64,000 nucleotides of DNA from Paramacrobiotus metropolitanus (GCF_019649055.1 NW_026570423.1:86117-150116); one strand, 5' to 3'; shown: positions 26,666 to 39,039, counted from the first letter of the stretch. Made by a program: numbers and translations. Notes: a model not told the origin generated them from the letters alone.

Positions 26666-28948
26666 ATGTCTGACAGCGCCTGTCAAGCTAATCGCGTCGA
26701 TGTTTTGGGCGACGACAATCTGCTCCGCTATGGATGGGTGGTGGACGTGGCCGACAACGGGCTCCTTATCGACTTCCATTGCCCCAACCGGCGACGCGAA
26801 CTCACCGCGTTCAACCGCATCTTCCAGAACGCGCCAAGCATTTATCACATGTTAGAAAATCGTCTGGCCGATGCGTATCCGGAGATCCGACCCGGTGCAA
26901 CCATTCCCGTGGACGCCCTGATGCGTCAGTCACGCACCGATCCGTGGACCTGGTTCCCTGCTGGGATCGTCAATATTGCCCGCGGTATTCACCATACGGC
27001 TTCCAAATGCAAAGTGGCGGTAGTCCAGTGGACACATGGCGGGGTGCAGTGTACGGATCTGGTTCCCGTGGAGCGACTGCGCTGGAGAGAGGAACGCGGT
27101 TGGGGTGGAGCTCCAAACCAGCGTTCATCTTCAGAAAACTGGCATGTTGGCTCTCGATTCCGAGGGGGAATATCCACGTCGCTTACACCAGTGGAACGAG
27201 GGGACTTCATGAAGGATGTTCTGCCTTTGCCGCAAAAATGCCGCCATGGAGATACCGCTAAGGTGCTGCGGTATTTGAACGAGGCAGCGCGTCGTCGCAT
27301 AGATCACGTTTCCCGGCCTGTTAATTTCGTGAACGTAGAGGATGGACACGTGTCGTACGTTTGGCGGCATCAACATAGAGAGACGTACCATCGGATGTGG
27401 CTCCAGTTGGAACGCATTGTGGTAAACGCAGGCGGGTAGATAAGACCCTTCAACGCGTTGGCGAGTCGGTTTACCTTATTTGTTTTCGTTGAAAGAATAC
27501 AAACTCGCGCATAAATGCACCGTAATACTGTGCACGAATTTAGTACTTGAAGTTAATACATTCGTATTCCTAGTATGTAACGGAAAATTTCGCAGCGGAA
27601 AGACATTAATTTTTAAGTTCCGGTGCATTCTGGGTTAGCGCCAGACGCTCTCATGTTGCTAGCTGACACCGGCTTTGTGATCTTGCTTTATGGATTTTCT
27701 ATGATTTTGCAGTACGGAATGGATGAGCGTGACATGCAGCAAGACACTGCGGGGATGCCGTCTAGAGGAGGCATTTCAACTGTGAAACAGCAGCCATTCG
27801 GTGATCTGTCTATGCTGACGTCGGCTCTGTTGCTGGAAGTCTTCTCCCAACTGGATACTCGGACGCAGACGGGATTGCGCAGCGTGTGTGGTGCTTGGAA
27901 CGCCATCCTGCAGTCACCGGTGTTGACGGCCTGCATTATCGCGAATAAGGGTGGTGATCAGCCGAATTCCAGCTGGTTGCAGTACGTTCTAACGGCACCC
28001 GTTTTCAAATGCCTCCGCAAATCCACACAACACATCGTTGTGGGCGCTCGCAAAAGTTCGATGAATGCCGGCGACATTGTCACGCTGACCGATGTGATTC
28101 ACTACGTTGGTCGGAAAACCGGCTGTCAACTGCGAACGATCCACATCGTGGGCTTCGCTGTGACTTGGCATTTACCGACCCTCTGGACGATGAGGATTAT
28201 GGTTCTGATAGATGCCTAATGCACAGCTACCCTAACGGAATCGGTGATGTACAGTATGCCGATTCTCGGTCGTCCATCGCTTGGTTGATTTCATCGCCGC
28301 CTGTGGTGGTCTCCCGTGCGACGCTATTCATCTGGTCAACTGTGAAATGGATTTAATCTATGCTAAAATACACTTTCGTAATAAGATTCAGCTGGCGGTC
28401 AACATGGTGGATATTCGGTTTCCAATGAACGCCGATATGGGCTGCGTGATGTGGGATATGTTAGAGAAATCGGTGCCGATGCAGGATGGGAAAAAGCTGG
28501 AAACTTTGTCTGCGTGGTTGGCACGTATCGCTGCTGATAAGAAAAACCGGCGTTCTGAGGAGAGAATTAGCATGCAGGGTGAGTACCGTCATTTCGATTT
28601 ACAATTCAAGTCTTCAACCGAAGTTTTGAGTAATTCCGTTACCTTAAATGACAGAGATTGTAGAAAAGTCAAAGCTTTGACCACAAACTCGGCCCAGGCG
28701 AAAGATTTGTTCTGTTTCTTTGAAGCATTAAAACGTTTAAGATCGTTACGAAGAGTGGTGTTATTTTGCAGGCGCTTTGTGCAACCCAGTCAGCTGACCC
28801 GCGTCCGTCCTCGCATTACCTCGACAAAGTGTGGTGTGTGGACGGCCTGCATGGTTTGCAGTTGGAGAAACTGAGTCCGTTTGCGATGTACTTCCTGGTC
28901 GAACTGGCTCAACACTGGACGACGTGGAACACGAATAACGATCGCTAG
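26666..28948 (+). pseudogene. F-box gene B of local cluster, frameshifted in exon 2
   Basis: Exons 26666-27421 (252 intact codons), 27713 to about 28578 and 28772-28948. Exon 1 is the family module (NRVDVLGDDNLLRYGWVVDV, then PWTWFPAGIVNIAR). Exon 2 starts cleanly and contains the F-box (LLEVFSQLDTRTQTGLRSVC). The frame changes near 28151 (one base fewer than copy D), changes again near 28270, and the exon end is out of register with exon 3. Exon 3 has the conserved start ALCATQSADPRPSSHY and ends in TAG. With about three breaks this is probably a pseudogene, although exon 1 and the first half of exon 2 could still be translated. It is closest to copy D, including the intron just before exon 2. 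Confidence 0.7.
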
Positions 28949-30332
28949 TAGTAAGGACGGTGAATCGACTACACCGACTGCTCGAACGACGATAAATGGT
29001 TCGGATTTGGATGGATGGTATGGCAGCATCCAGTTACTTCGTTTTTTCGAATATTTGTGCTTGCGGTTGCGACTATCAGTTTTTCTATGGCTTCAAACCT
29101 TTGCCGTTTTTTGTCTTGAATGCACAAGTCCGTATTAATTTATTGTTACGCTGTAGTTTGTTGTCTGATCGGTTTTAATCTTACGTGCACTAGCTGGAAG
29201 GGGCGCTATACGTACTTTGTTTTGCAGCTGTTGAAGATAAACCATTATTAATTTTTGTAAATAAACGGCATTAAATGTTCGATACACATAAAACGCACTT
29301 TTGCTGTTCACTGGAATTTGCGCGTCCGATGACCAGTAATTTTGAACATCGCCACTGCATAATCTAAACTGATTATTACTCGTACCACCAGGCACCAGGA
29401 CATTCTGGCATAAGAAGTTCCAAAGTTATAGCCTGAACGCATTCAGGTGTTCGAGACGTTTATTAAGAAGCGTTGAATCTTCTTCTAATTTTGCGTGAAA
29501 ACACACATAAGTACCGGTACGAAGATCCTTCTTGTTCCTAGCGTGTTCTGCCACGGTTCCGACGTGACCGACTTTCCGATAGATGCCCGTTTCTTCTTAA
29601 AAGCTTCCGTAATTCTTAATGATTTTTCGCAATTTTCTTAAGCTTTCGTAATTCTTCGTGTTTTCTCGTGGAAAGACGCTTTATAATTTTACGCTGTCCT
29701 TTATGTGCGTTTCTGACAGTTGCTTCCTCTTCCCGAATAACACTAACTAAGAGCGGCGGAATAATTACAAATATTTTAGCGGTTGTTGACCTTTACTGTA
29801 CAAAAGCACATTCCTATTTTTTATAATTGTCGTGTCTTGGTTATGCTAAAAAGTAAAAATTGATATGAAAATCACCGGAACCCGATATTCACCACTTATT
29901 TCAAAGCCCCAGATTACTGTACAGTGACTGTATACACTTGTGTACAGTGTACACAAGTCACTGTGCGCAGTGTTCAGTCATGATAAGAAGTATAATATCG
30001 GTATTTTGGTTGTCGTTTGCTCAAGCTGTGCCAAAACTGGTTAATTTATCCCTACGCTGCCGTTGTCTGATCTGTGTTACGAGTAGCTGGATATGCGCAG
30101 CTGGAAGGGAGCGGTATACTACGTGCGAGTGTTATCGGCGGAACTTATCGCTGTTGTTAACCATTACTGTGGAAATCAGCGGCAATAAATTAATGTCAAA
30201 TGTTCATGTTCAATGCCATTCTCTAGGGCCCAGACGATTTGCAATTTTACATACACCGCCGCAAACCGTTTGGTGAGTTATCGGTGACTAAACATTGCAT
30301 CATCCGAAGGAAACCGAGAAGCGGCCCGAAAT
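28949..30332. other. relics of B-type and A-type gene flanks
   Basis: No intact gene is seen. 28990-29280 is the 3' flank of gene B, and related sequence recurs at about 36950-37230 and 38400-38710. 29690-30060 resembles the A-type 3' flank (TTTACGCTGTCCTTTATGTGCG, GCGGTTGTTGACCTTTACTGT, TATTTTGGTTGTCGTTT). About 30060-30215 again resembles a B-type 3' end (AGCTGGAAGGG..CGGTATAC, then GGCAATAAA). The mosaic implies extra duplications followed by deletion of the coding exons. Confidence 0.55.
29921..29964. repeat. nested palindrome
   Basis: A perfect 11-bp inverted repeat ACTTGTGTACA-G-TGTACACAAGT at 29936-29958 lies inside an outer pair ACAGTG (29921) and CACTGT (29959). It sits within the A-type flank relic. 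Confidence 0.6.
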
Positions 30333-30409
30333 TGCACCGATGGGGGAATCGAACCCCGGCTACGTCGTAACATCCGCGTAGGCAGTAAGTACCACTGCAC
30401 CACGGTGCA
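30333..30409 (-). tRNA. tRNA-like Pol III unit (degenerate tRNA or SINE head)
   Basis: On the minus strand a 77-base segment has a perfect 7-bp acceptor stem (TGCACCG with CGGTGCA). It has an A box TGGTGCAGTGG (30402-30392) fitting the consensus and a B box GGTTCGATTCC (30355-30345). The D stem does not pair and the anticodon arm is irregular (CTACG..CGTAG around a 12-base loop), so I cannot assign an anticodon. The Pol III boxes with a decayed cloverleaf fit a tRNA pseudogene or a tRNA-derived SINE whose body would extend left from 30332 (GGGCCGCTTCTCGG on the minus strand). Confidence 0.4.
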
Positions 30410-30710
30410 AATTGTTGAAAATCCTTGAAAGACTTCGTCGCTATACGGGAGCCGCTTCTCTCCTCAAAGGTGTAAGAAAGTCCCAAATAGCTTGAACTCA
30501 TTCAGATGTACCAAACTTTCGCACGAAAACATTCAAAAGTATTTGGATTGTTCTTACACTGTACCACGGCCCTACCATTTTATTAAATTTTATATTCATT
30601 AATTTTTACGTACACAGTAACACAGATAGTTATTATACATCACACGGCCTTACGAGTTACGACTGCGTGCAGAGTGCCGACTACTGGCTGAACGTACGGC
30701 ACTAATGGTT

Positions 30711-30763
30711 AGTAGCCACTGAGTTTACGATTTAACCGTTAAATCGTAAACTCAATGGCTACT
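30711..30763. repeat. 53-bp near-perfect palindrome
   Basis: Two 26-base arms (30711-30736 and 30738-30763) are inverted copies with a single mismatch, around one central base at 30737. The core is GATTTAAC-C-GTTAAATC. Related bases (GTACGG.AC) flank both sides after a gap. It lies about 470 bases upstream of the first exon seen for gene C. Confidence 0.85.
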
Positions 30764-31233
30764 AGTACCGTACTGCAGCGCTACCATCGTACAAGAGTTT
30801 GGACTGGTGTCCATTATTTACATTGTATTCGTACAGTACTTGATTGGTACTACCTACTGTTGCTGCTGGACAGTAGCAGGACTCTCTCCTCTTACGGTAA
30901 CAAAACTGTTGGTCTATCACAGACTTTTTTATCGAGATTTTCTGTCGCAGTTCTGTCTCTACGCTTACAAACAAAACTTGTCTTCGTTTCTGCGAAGTTG
31001 GTTGCGTTCGAATTATTTTCCTCCTGCTTTAACTGTGTGACGGTAACACTGCATGTACTTTGCTGGACCAGCCTGAAGTATCTGTACCTATCTGTACTTA
31101 TTTGAAAATCTAAGCGCACAATACAGGGTCTTGCTTGAAACCGCAGTTACAACGACACACTCGACTTTTATCATTTCTGCGATTATTTGGTGTCCATTAG
31201 GTGCTAACGACGGCATGCTTTGTAGCTTCAGCG

Positions 31234-33564
31234 ATGTGTTTGTTGTCCTACAATCTCAACCGAACCAACCGCGTCGATGTCCTGGGCGACGACGACTTGT
31301 TCCGCATTGGACGCGTAGTGGATGTAGCTGACAATGGTCTCTTCATTGACTTCTTTTGTCCCAACCGACGATGCGAACTCATGCCTTTCAACCGAATTTT
31401 CCGCAATGAAAAATTCTCGTTCCTCGATGGTTGTCTGGCCGGAAAGTACGCTCACGCCGCATCCGACATCCCTATCCCCGTGGACGTGCTGATGCCCGAG
31501 ACATCCTCCGGGCCGTGGGTGTGGGTCCCCGGGTTAATCGTCAATGTTGCGCGCCGTATTCGTCCCAAGGCGAACGTTATGACCGTGGTCCACTGGCTGC
31601 ACGGTGTGCAAGGTACGGATTTGGTTTCTGTAGAGCGGCTGCGCTGGAGAGTGGACGACAAGTGGTGGGCCACAATCGGCAGGAAAGCTCCAGTCCGGCA
31701 TAATGGTATCTCGACATCGAACGGACTGACCGAGCGCCTTGTATCAGTGAAAGGAGTCACCTTCCACAAGCGCAGTCTGGCGTTGTCGGCAGCGGAAGAC
31801 TGCCGCTATGTCGAAATCGGTAAACTCGTCCAGCGTTTGAATGAGAGAGTGTGCCGTCGCGCAGAGTACGAGTGCCGTTATGTATCTTTCGTGGACATAG
31901 CGGAGGGCCGCTTGTCGTACGTTTGGCGACACCCCAACTTTGGGGGACATCCAACAGAGGGCCCCTTCAACGATGTTTCTTTGTATTGTGATGATGTTCA
32001 GGTAACTTCAAAATGCTAGGTAACTTGCAAAAATGCAAAAAATGTTCAGGTAACTTTTGAATAACAGCGTAATGATAATAATGAGTAGTGATTTGATAAA
32101 ATGGTAATAATATTAAAAAAAGTAGGCAGTAATATGATAAAATTTTTTTACAAATATATTGTAAATTTCTGCTGCTTTTTTGGCCGGTTATACTGCTAGC
32201 TAACAGTGTGTTTAACATTCTCCATCAGGACATGATCCATGCATGCGACGACGCATTAATAGTAAGCATCCGAGCCATTGTTCTGCAGCTTACTGCAGAA
32301 AGTGCTGCATCTGTGGAGCGCGACGAAAGCGATGATATTCGTTTGCTAACGCCGGATGTGTTGCGGGAAGTGTTTTCTCAACTGGACACCAGGACGCAGA
32401 CCGGCTTACGCACCGTTTGTTTCACATGGAACACCGTCTTGGAATCACCTGCGTTGACGGCCAGCATCGTTATTACGGGCTTTGAAAGTGACCATTATTC
32501 ACGTCGTCAGCAGTTGCTTTACTTTCTGATGTCACCTGTTTTCAAATGCTTTCGCCAGTCCACACAGCACATCGTCGTGGACGCTCGCCGCAAGAAGACT
32601 TCCAGCGGAGAAGACGGTGACGATGATGATTGGTTGAAGACCGGCTATTTTCTTTCGCTGCTAGAAATGATACACTATATTGGCCAGAAAACAGGGAGTC
32701 GCTTGCGGACGGTCTGTGTAGTGGGACTTCGCTTGGAACTGCAGTTCAACGCCCATCTGGACTCATACGATTATGAATATGATAAATGCCCCATGCACAA
32801 CACTGACGACGACACGGATTTCTACCCGTCCAGATATCGCTTCACCGATTTTGTCGCCGCCTGTAGCGATCTTCCGTGCAATGTCATTCATTTGGTGAAA
32901 TGTACTAACGTTATGGATTATGCCAGCTTAGAGGGGGAGATGGACGACGACATCCAGATCCGGTTGTTCGTTGGCCTGTCTTCGGTTAGGGTGCCGTTGG
33001 ATGGTGATGTGGGCAGCGCGGTATGGGGCGCACTGGAGGAATGCGTAACGAAGCCGAATGCGGAGCAGCTGGATACGTTGTCAACGTGGCTGGCGTCTCA
33101 CTGCGGATGCGATCCATCGTTCCGAGCAGGGTCTGGCCTGCCGAGTGAGTGTTGTTGTCGATGTTCAGTACGTTACCTTTTACACGACCGTACGATTCAG
33201 AAAATTGTAAATCCCTAGTTAGTAAGATCAACGGCTGGTGATACCGTCGAACGTAGTGAAAACGGACTACCCAGCGTCTGTTGCGGCGATAGAGACCTCA
33301 AGGTTGCTGCAAATCGATTTTACGTTGCAGGCGTTGTGTGCGACACAAACAGCCGATCCGCGTCCGTCCCTGCATTACCGCGGCAAGATTTGGTGCGTTG
33401 ACGGCCTGAAGGGTCTGCAATTGGCGAGACTGTCCTCGGTTGCGCTGCACTTCCTGGTCGAACTGGCGGAGTATTTTGATGAATTGTCGACAAGCCATGC
33501 CGATTCGAATGGCGGTTCCGACGGGACAGATGACCCGATGGATGACGAATTTGATGGGATTTGA
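31234..33564 (+). CDS. F-box protein C of local cluster (A-type)
   Basis: Exons 31234-32001 (256 codons, fully open), 32229-33144 and 33331-33564 (TGA). An acceptor-like GCTTTGTAG ends at 31225, just before the ATG. Exon 1 encodes the unnamed module (NRVDVLGDDDLFRIGRVVDV, then PWVWVPGLIVNVAR, then CRYVSFVDIAEGRLSYVW). Exon 2 encodes the F-box (LREVFSQLDTRTQTGLRTVC) and the region with FKCFRQSTQHIVV, plus an acidic insert. Exon 3 encodes ALCATQTADPRPSLHY and an acidic C-terminus. The first two exons are intact, making this the best-preserved copy. The end of exon 2 has one base more than copy A, so exon 3 would be read out of frame and stop early unless splicing differs. Expected role: SCF ubiquitin-ligase substrate adaptor, inferred from the F-box only. 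Confidence 0.75.
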
Positions 33565-34632
33565 AGTCCTCGTTCCTCTTTGAAATAACAATGTAGTTGC
33601 AACCTGCTAGAATTTTCTGTGACTTTTGTTTTACCTTGTAGAAAGGCGCTGTACAATTATTTTTACGCTGTCCTTTATGTGCGTTTTTAACAATCGCTCC
33701 AATTCGAATTACGCTATCTAAATGCGGCGGAATAATTACACATATTTAAGCGGTTGTTGACCTTTACTGTGCATAAGCACGTTACTTTTCTTGCTTTTTC
33801 TGTTAAGTCTTGGTCATAATAATAAAAAAGTCATATGAAATCACCGGAATTCGGTATTCACTACTTACTTATTCCAAAGGTACAAATTACTGTATTTTCA
33901 CGATTCACTGTTGTACAAATGATAAAAAGTGTATTTCAAGTATTTTGGTTGTCGTTTCTTCACGCTACACATTAGGCTGTGCTAAAAAATGTTATAAAAC
34001 CCTCGTACTATTTAACGGTTATACTTAATAGACCGCTAGAAGGAGGGGTAAAGTCGAAACGGCTGAATATATATCTGGCACGACGGTGCTGGTTCCCTAC
34101 ACGGCTCTTTGTTTATGTACGACCTATCGCAACTTTGCTTAAGTCTTGATTGGTTTTCTGCTACCGCTCCACTGCTGGCGGGCTCAGTTAGATCCCTCTG
34201 TAGACTATTGTACAGTCAACCAACAGGGACATTTCACGATTATAATGCGCTACCTGCTCGGAGTTGTATAAATTACTGTAGAAGTATGTCAAAAATTCAA
34301 AATCGATCTGCATTCATACGAGTACTGAATGGGCTTCGGTGGTGTACGTTTAAGGTTACTGCCAATACGTAAGGAAGTAAATTAGTTTTCTCCCTGTATT
34401 TCCTAAGTTCCTTGTATAAGCCAGGCTATGACAGCGGATTTCCAAACCAGCAGGGAGGAATTGAAGGATCAGCGTACGCATTAATCAGCAAATAACTGAC
34501 ACAGAGATGTCTGTACAAGAGAATAGTAGTACGAGTAGAGAGCGAATTTTATTGTAAGCTGGTTTGGTACTCATATTCGACGTGCTGATTTTAGGATACC
34601 TAAACAGTTAAACTGAGTTAAACACTACAGCA
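33565..34632. other. A'-B' intergenic region
   Basis: No gene is seen. It matches 25.7-26.6 kb in order: a TTTACGCTGTCCTTTATGTGCG block near 33660, GTATTTTGGTTGTCGTTTCTTCACG near 33940, CGACCTATCGCAA near 34121 and TTGATTGGTTT near 34146. This supports duplication of a whole A+B unit. The last bases before 34633 (AACACTACAG) are acceptor-like. Confidence 0.55.
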
Positions 34633-36900
34633 ATGTCCGACGGCGACTGCCGAACTAATCGCGTCGATGTTTTGGGCGACGACAACCTGCTCCGCTGCGG
34701 ATGGGTGGTGGACGTGTGGAAATCGAAATCGACAACGGCCTCGTTATCGATTTCCACTGCCCCAACCGACGACGCGAACTCATAACGTTCGATCTGTTCA
34801 ACCCAATCTTCCAGAACGAGCCAAGCATTTATCACATGTTCGAATATCGTCCTGCCGATGCGTACCCGGAAGCCCGACCGGGTGCGACCATTCCCGTGGA
34901 AGCCCTGATGCGCGAGTCACCCATCGGTGCGTGGACCTCGTTCCCCGCGGGAATCATCAATATTGCCCGGGGTATTCGCCACACGGCATACAAGTGCCGA
35001 GTAGCGGTAGTCGAATGGATGCACGGCGGTGTGCAGTGTACGGATCTGGTTCCCGTGGAGCGACTGCTTTGGAGAATGGAAAGAGGTTGGGGGAGGGATC
35101 GAGTCCCGCGTTCATCTTATGATAATTGGCATGTTGATGGCTCTCGATTCCGTGGGGGAATATCCACGTCCCTTACGCCAGTAGAGCGAGGGGACTTCAT
35201 GAAGCAGCCGCCATGGAAATGCCGCTAAGGTGGTGCAGTATTTGAACGAGGCAGCGCGTCGTCGCAAAGATCACGTTTCCCGGCCTGTCAATTTTGTGAA
35301 CGTAGAGGATGGACACGTGTCGTACGTTTGGCGACATCAACATAAAGAGACGTGCCATCGGATGTGGCTTCAGTTGGAACGCATTGTGGTAAATGCAGAC
35401 GGGTTGATAAGACCATTCAACGCGTTGGCGAGTCGGTTTACCTTATCTGTTTTCATTGAAAGAATACAAACTCGCGCATAGATGTACCGTAATACTGTGC
35501 ACGAATTTGATACTTGAAGTTAATACTTTCGTTTTCCTAGTATTTTCGTGTAACTGAAAATTTCGCTTAGGAAAGACATTAGTTTTTAAGTTCCGGTGCA
35601 TTCTGGGTAAGCGCCAGACGCTCTCATGTTGCTGGCTGACACCGGCTTTGTGATCTTGCTTTATGGATTTTCTATGATTTTGCAGTACGGAATGGATGAG
35701 CGTGACATGCAGCAAGACACTGCGGGGATGCCGTCTAGAGGAGGCATTTCATCTGTGAAACAGCAGCCATTCGGTGATCTGTCTGTGCTGACGTCGGCTC
35801 TATTTCTGGAAGTCTTCTCCCAACTGGATACTCGGACGCAGACGGGATTGCGCAGCGTGTGTGGTGCTTGGAACGCCATCCTGCAGTCACCGGTGTTGAC
35901 GGCCTGCATTATCGTGAATAAGGGTGGTGATCAGCCGAATTCCAGCTGGTTGCAGTACGTTCTAACGGCACCCGTTTTCAAATGCCTCCGCAAATCCACA
36001 CAACACATCGTTGTGGGCGCTCGCAAAAGTTCGATGAATGCTGGCGACATTGTTACGCTGACGGATGTAATACATTGTGTTGGTCGGACAACCTGCTGTC
36101 AACTGCGGGCGATCCACATCGTGGGACTTCACTGTGACTTGGCATTTACCGACACTCGCCTGGTGGATTTCATCGCCGCCTGCGGGGGTCTCCCGTGCGA
36201 CGCCATCCATCTGGTAAACTGTGCAGTAGATTTTGTCTGTGCCAAACGGCGCTCTCGTAAAAAGATCCAGCTGTCGGTCAATCTGGTGGATATTCGGTTT
36301 CCAATGCGCGATGATGTCAGCTGCCTGATGTGGGATGCAATGGAGAAATCGGCGCCGATGCCGGATGGGTGCAGATGAAAACCTTGGCACCCTGGTTGAA
36401 ATCCATCACTGCGGATGAAAAGGACTTCTTTTCTGAGGATACAGAACTAGCCTGCAAGGTGAGTAGTGAGTAACATCTTACTTTGTTTGCGCTTGAACTG
36501 AAATTTTGATCAATTCCGCATTACAGCAAATATAGATATTATGTCCTCAGCATAAAATCACTTTCTAATATCTTATTAGCTTATTAGCTTCTACAGTATC
36601 TAAGGGACGCTGGGCAAAAAAAAAGTTAACCACAAACTCGGCCCACGGGAAAGCTTTGTTGTTGCAGTAAGGCGTTAGGATCGCTTAAAATGCTTACGAA
36701 CACATTAATTTTGTTATTTGCAGGCATTGTGTAACCCAGTCAGCTGACCCGCGTCCATCCTGGCATTACCGCGGCAGAGTGTGGTGTGTGAACGGCCTGC
36801 AGGGCCTGCTGCAGGAGAAGCTGTCTCCGGTAGCGCTGCACTTCCTGGTCCAACTGGCTCATTGCTTGACGACGTGGAACATCAATAACGACGGCTGGTA
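34633..36900 (+). pseudogene. F-box gene D of local cluster (B-type), multiply frameshifted
   Basis: The exons correspond to B: 34633-35388, 35686-36458 and 36724 to about 36900. Exon 1 begins normally (MSDGDCRTNRVDVLGDDNLL), then has a net 11-base insertion near 34716 (a GAAATC duplication) and a deletion of about 23 bases near 35205. Exon 2 opens with the F-box (FLEVFSQLDTRTQTGLRSVC) and stays open to about 36374, where one base is missing compared with B. Exon 3 lacks one base near 36733 (TTGTGTAACC for TTTGTGCAACC). With four breaks it is a pseudogene. Identity to B is very high over exon 2 and the intron before it, so the duplication is recent relative to A versus B. Confidence 0.8.
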
Positions 36901-38186
36901 GTATTGTCACTGTATGGATGGTGGTGAATTGGCGATACCGACTGTTATTATGACGCTTACGGTTCGGATTGGATGGATGGTGTGGCTGGATCCAGTTACT
37001 TTTTTCGAATATTTGTGCTTGCCTCGGCAACTTTCCGTTTTTATATGGCTTTAGATTTGTATGTCTGCTTAATGTTTTCTCTTGAAAGAATAAGTCTGTA
37101 TTTGTCCTTACACTAGGGTATGGTTTATTGTCTGCTTTGTTTTAGTGTGACATACGCAGCTGAAAGGGGCGGTATAAGTCCGAGTTTTACAACTGTTGTA
37201 AACCATTTTTCGAAATTACCGACAATAAATATACAGTGCATATAAAATGCATATATCCAGTGCATATATAAAGCCATTTTTACATTTCACAACTACAAAG
37301 GGCGTTCCAAAAGTACAGATACAGTAACTTTTCCCATTGTGTCCCCATGCCATTTTATATTTTAGTCACATAACTTATTTGAAGTTATCACATAATTTTA
37401 TTTGAAGTTATTTCCTAAGCTAATATGTAAAAAAAATAAAGTTAGAAGGTTATTTCAGCTCCCTAATCATGGTCACTTTAGGAAATTGGTTATTGGTTGG
37501 TCACGTCTCTTTTCCGAACATCTTAAACAGGGTCTTTTAACAGTAAATGCTTATGGTGTCCTTGCTAGGAAAATGTTCCCAAAACGCTTTGAAAAGCTTA
37601 TCTGTACAGGTAGCAATACTAAATATTTTCCGTACGAGATAAAATTTTTCTGAGTTCTCAGCTTTCTAAAATCTCTTATTTAAAATTCGTCTGAATTTGT
37701 CCGATCCACTTTCCGAATAAGTTGGGCTATGCGCGCCAGCGGTATGAGTACTACATGTATAAGTGCTCATGTGCTGCAGTGGTACTGTACCTGCGAGTCA
37801 CGTGTGCATGATCGAGGGATATTACTACGTAACACCGTGAATAGTACTTCCTGTGCCCGACCGTTTTCTTACTGAGTTCCACAAGCCGCTCGCATTCAGG
37901 CAAGATAGCAATCAGAAGTTTATTTACGGTTGAAATCTTATTCTACGCTGAAGTACCTTGGTAGTTAACAAACAATGAATTATTACATTAACTTTCTGAT
38001 TGTCGGCTTTACAAATTTTTATTCCTTATTAGTACAAGTATATCAGGGAGGTTGAGGAAATAGGGAAAACGTGATAAAAATAGAAAACTAGACCACAAAC
38101 ACGGCTCAGGCGAAAGATTTATTCTACAAACTTCGTTAAGGCGTTACGAACATTCAAAGCTTACGAAGGCTAATGTCATTCTGCAG
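36901..38186. other. B-type 3' flank and unassigned sequence
   Basis: About 36950-37230 is a copy of the gene B 3' flank. From there to 38186 I see nothing coding. The absence of exons 1 and 2 before the exon 3 relic at 38187 implies a deletion. Confidence 0.45.
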
Positions 38187-38367
38187 GCCTTATGTGCGAC
38201 GCAGACAGCAGACCCGCGTCCGCCCTCGCAGTACCGCGGAGAAGGGGTGGTGTGTGGACGGCCTGCAGGGTCGGCAGTTGGAGAAGATGTCTTCGATTGC
38301 GCTGCACTTCCTGGTGGAACTGGCTCAATACTGGACGACGTGGAACATCCATAATGACCAGTATTAA
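38187..38367 (+). pseudogene. isolated exon 3 relic of a B-type F-box gene
   Basis: Preceded by an acceptor (TCATTCTGCAG), the sequence starts with the family phrase ALCATQTADPRP, has a one-base insertion near 38236, then continues in the next frame as WCVDGLQGRQLEKMSSIALHFLVELAQYW to a TAA. The sequence after it (38400-38710) matches other B-type 3' flanks. No exon 1 or 2 lies close upstream. Confidence 0.75.
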
Positions 38368-39039
38368 CGACCGCTGGTGAGTTAGCGGTACTGGCTGTTA
38401 TTACAACAATTACGGCACGGATTAGGATAGATGAATCCCGTTACGTACGGTACGTCTTCTTGGGAATACTAGAATGTGCGGCGGCAATTATCGTTTCTGT
38501 CTATGGTTCAAACATTTATGTATTTTTGTCTTGGAAGCTTAGTTAGTCGGCACACGGTATTAATATTTGATTTATCCTTCCGTTGGCGTTTTTATGTCTG
38601 ATCGGGTTCAGTCTGACATGCACAACTGGAAGGGGGTGGTTAAACGTACGAGTTTTGTAGCTGTTGTAAACCAGTATTGTGAAGATAAATGGCAATAAAA
38701 GATCAGCGAACATAAAATTTACAACTTATGTATCCCATGTCATGCAGTTTTGAATATCGCTGTTGTACAGGGTAGGTAAACTGATTGTTGATGTTTTACC
38801 ACAAACGTCGCAATAAGAAACTTATCAAAAAAGCTGCGCTAAACAGTTTCAGTAATCCGATTAAATAAAAAATTACTATACAACTGGTGCTATCGAAGCT
38901 ATGCGTTTGCCATAATAATCAATTTAGAAGACAAACTGTACCGGTAATTTCAAAACAAGTGATAAACGCTTAACCTAAAGGGAATTACATCATAAATCTC
39001 TCTATCAATCGGCACCATTTTGTCTGACTAATAAAAAGG

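Noticed and set aside
22437-36900. Frameshifts in the F-box genes as small introns
   Set aside because: The affected places differ from sister copies by one or a few bases and lack GT..AG pairs, so they are indels and not introns.
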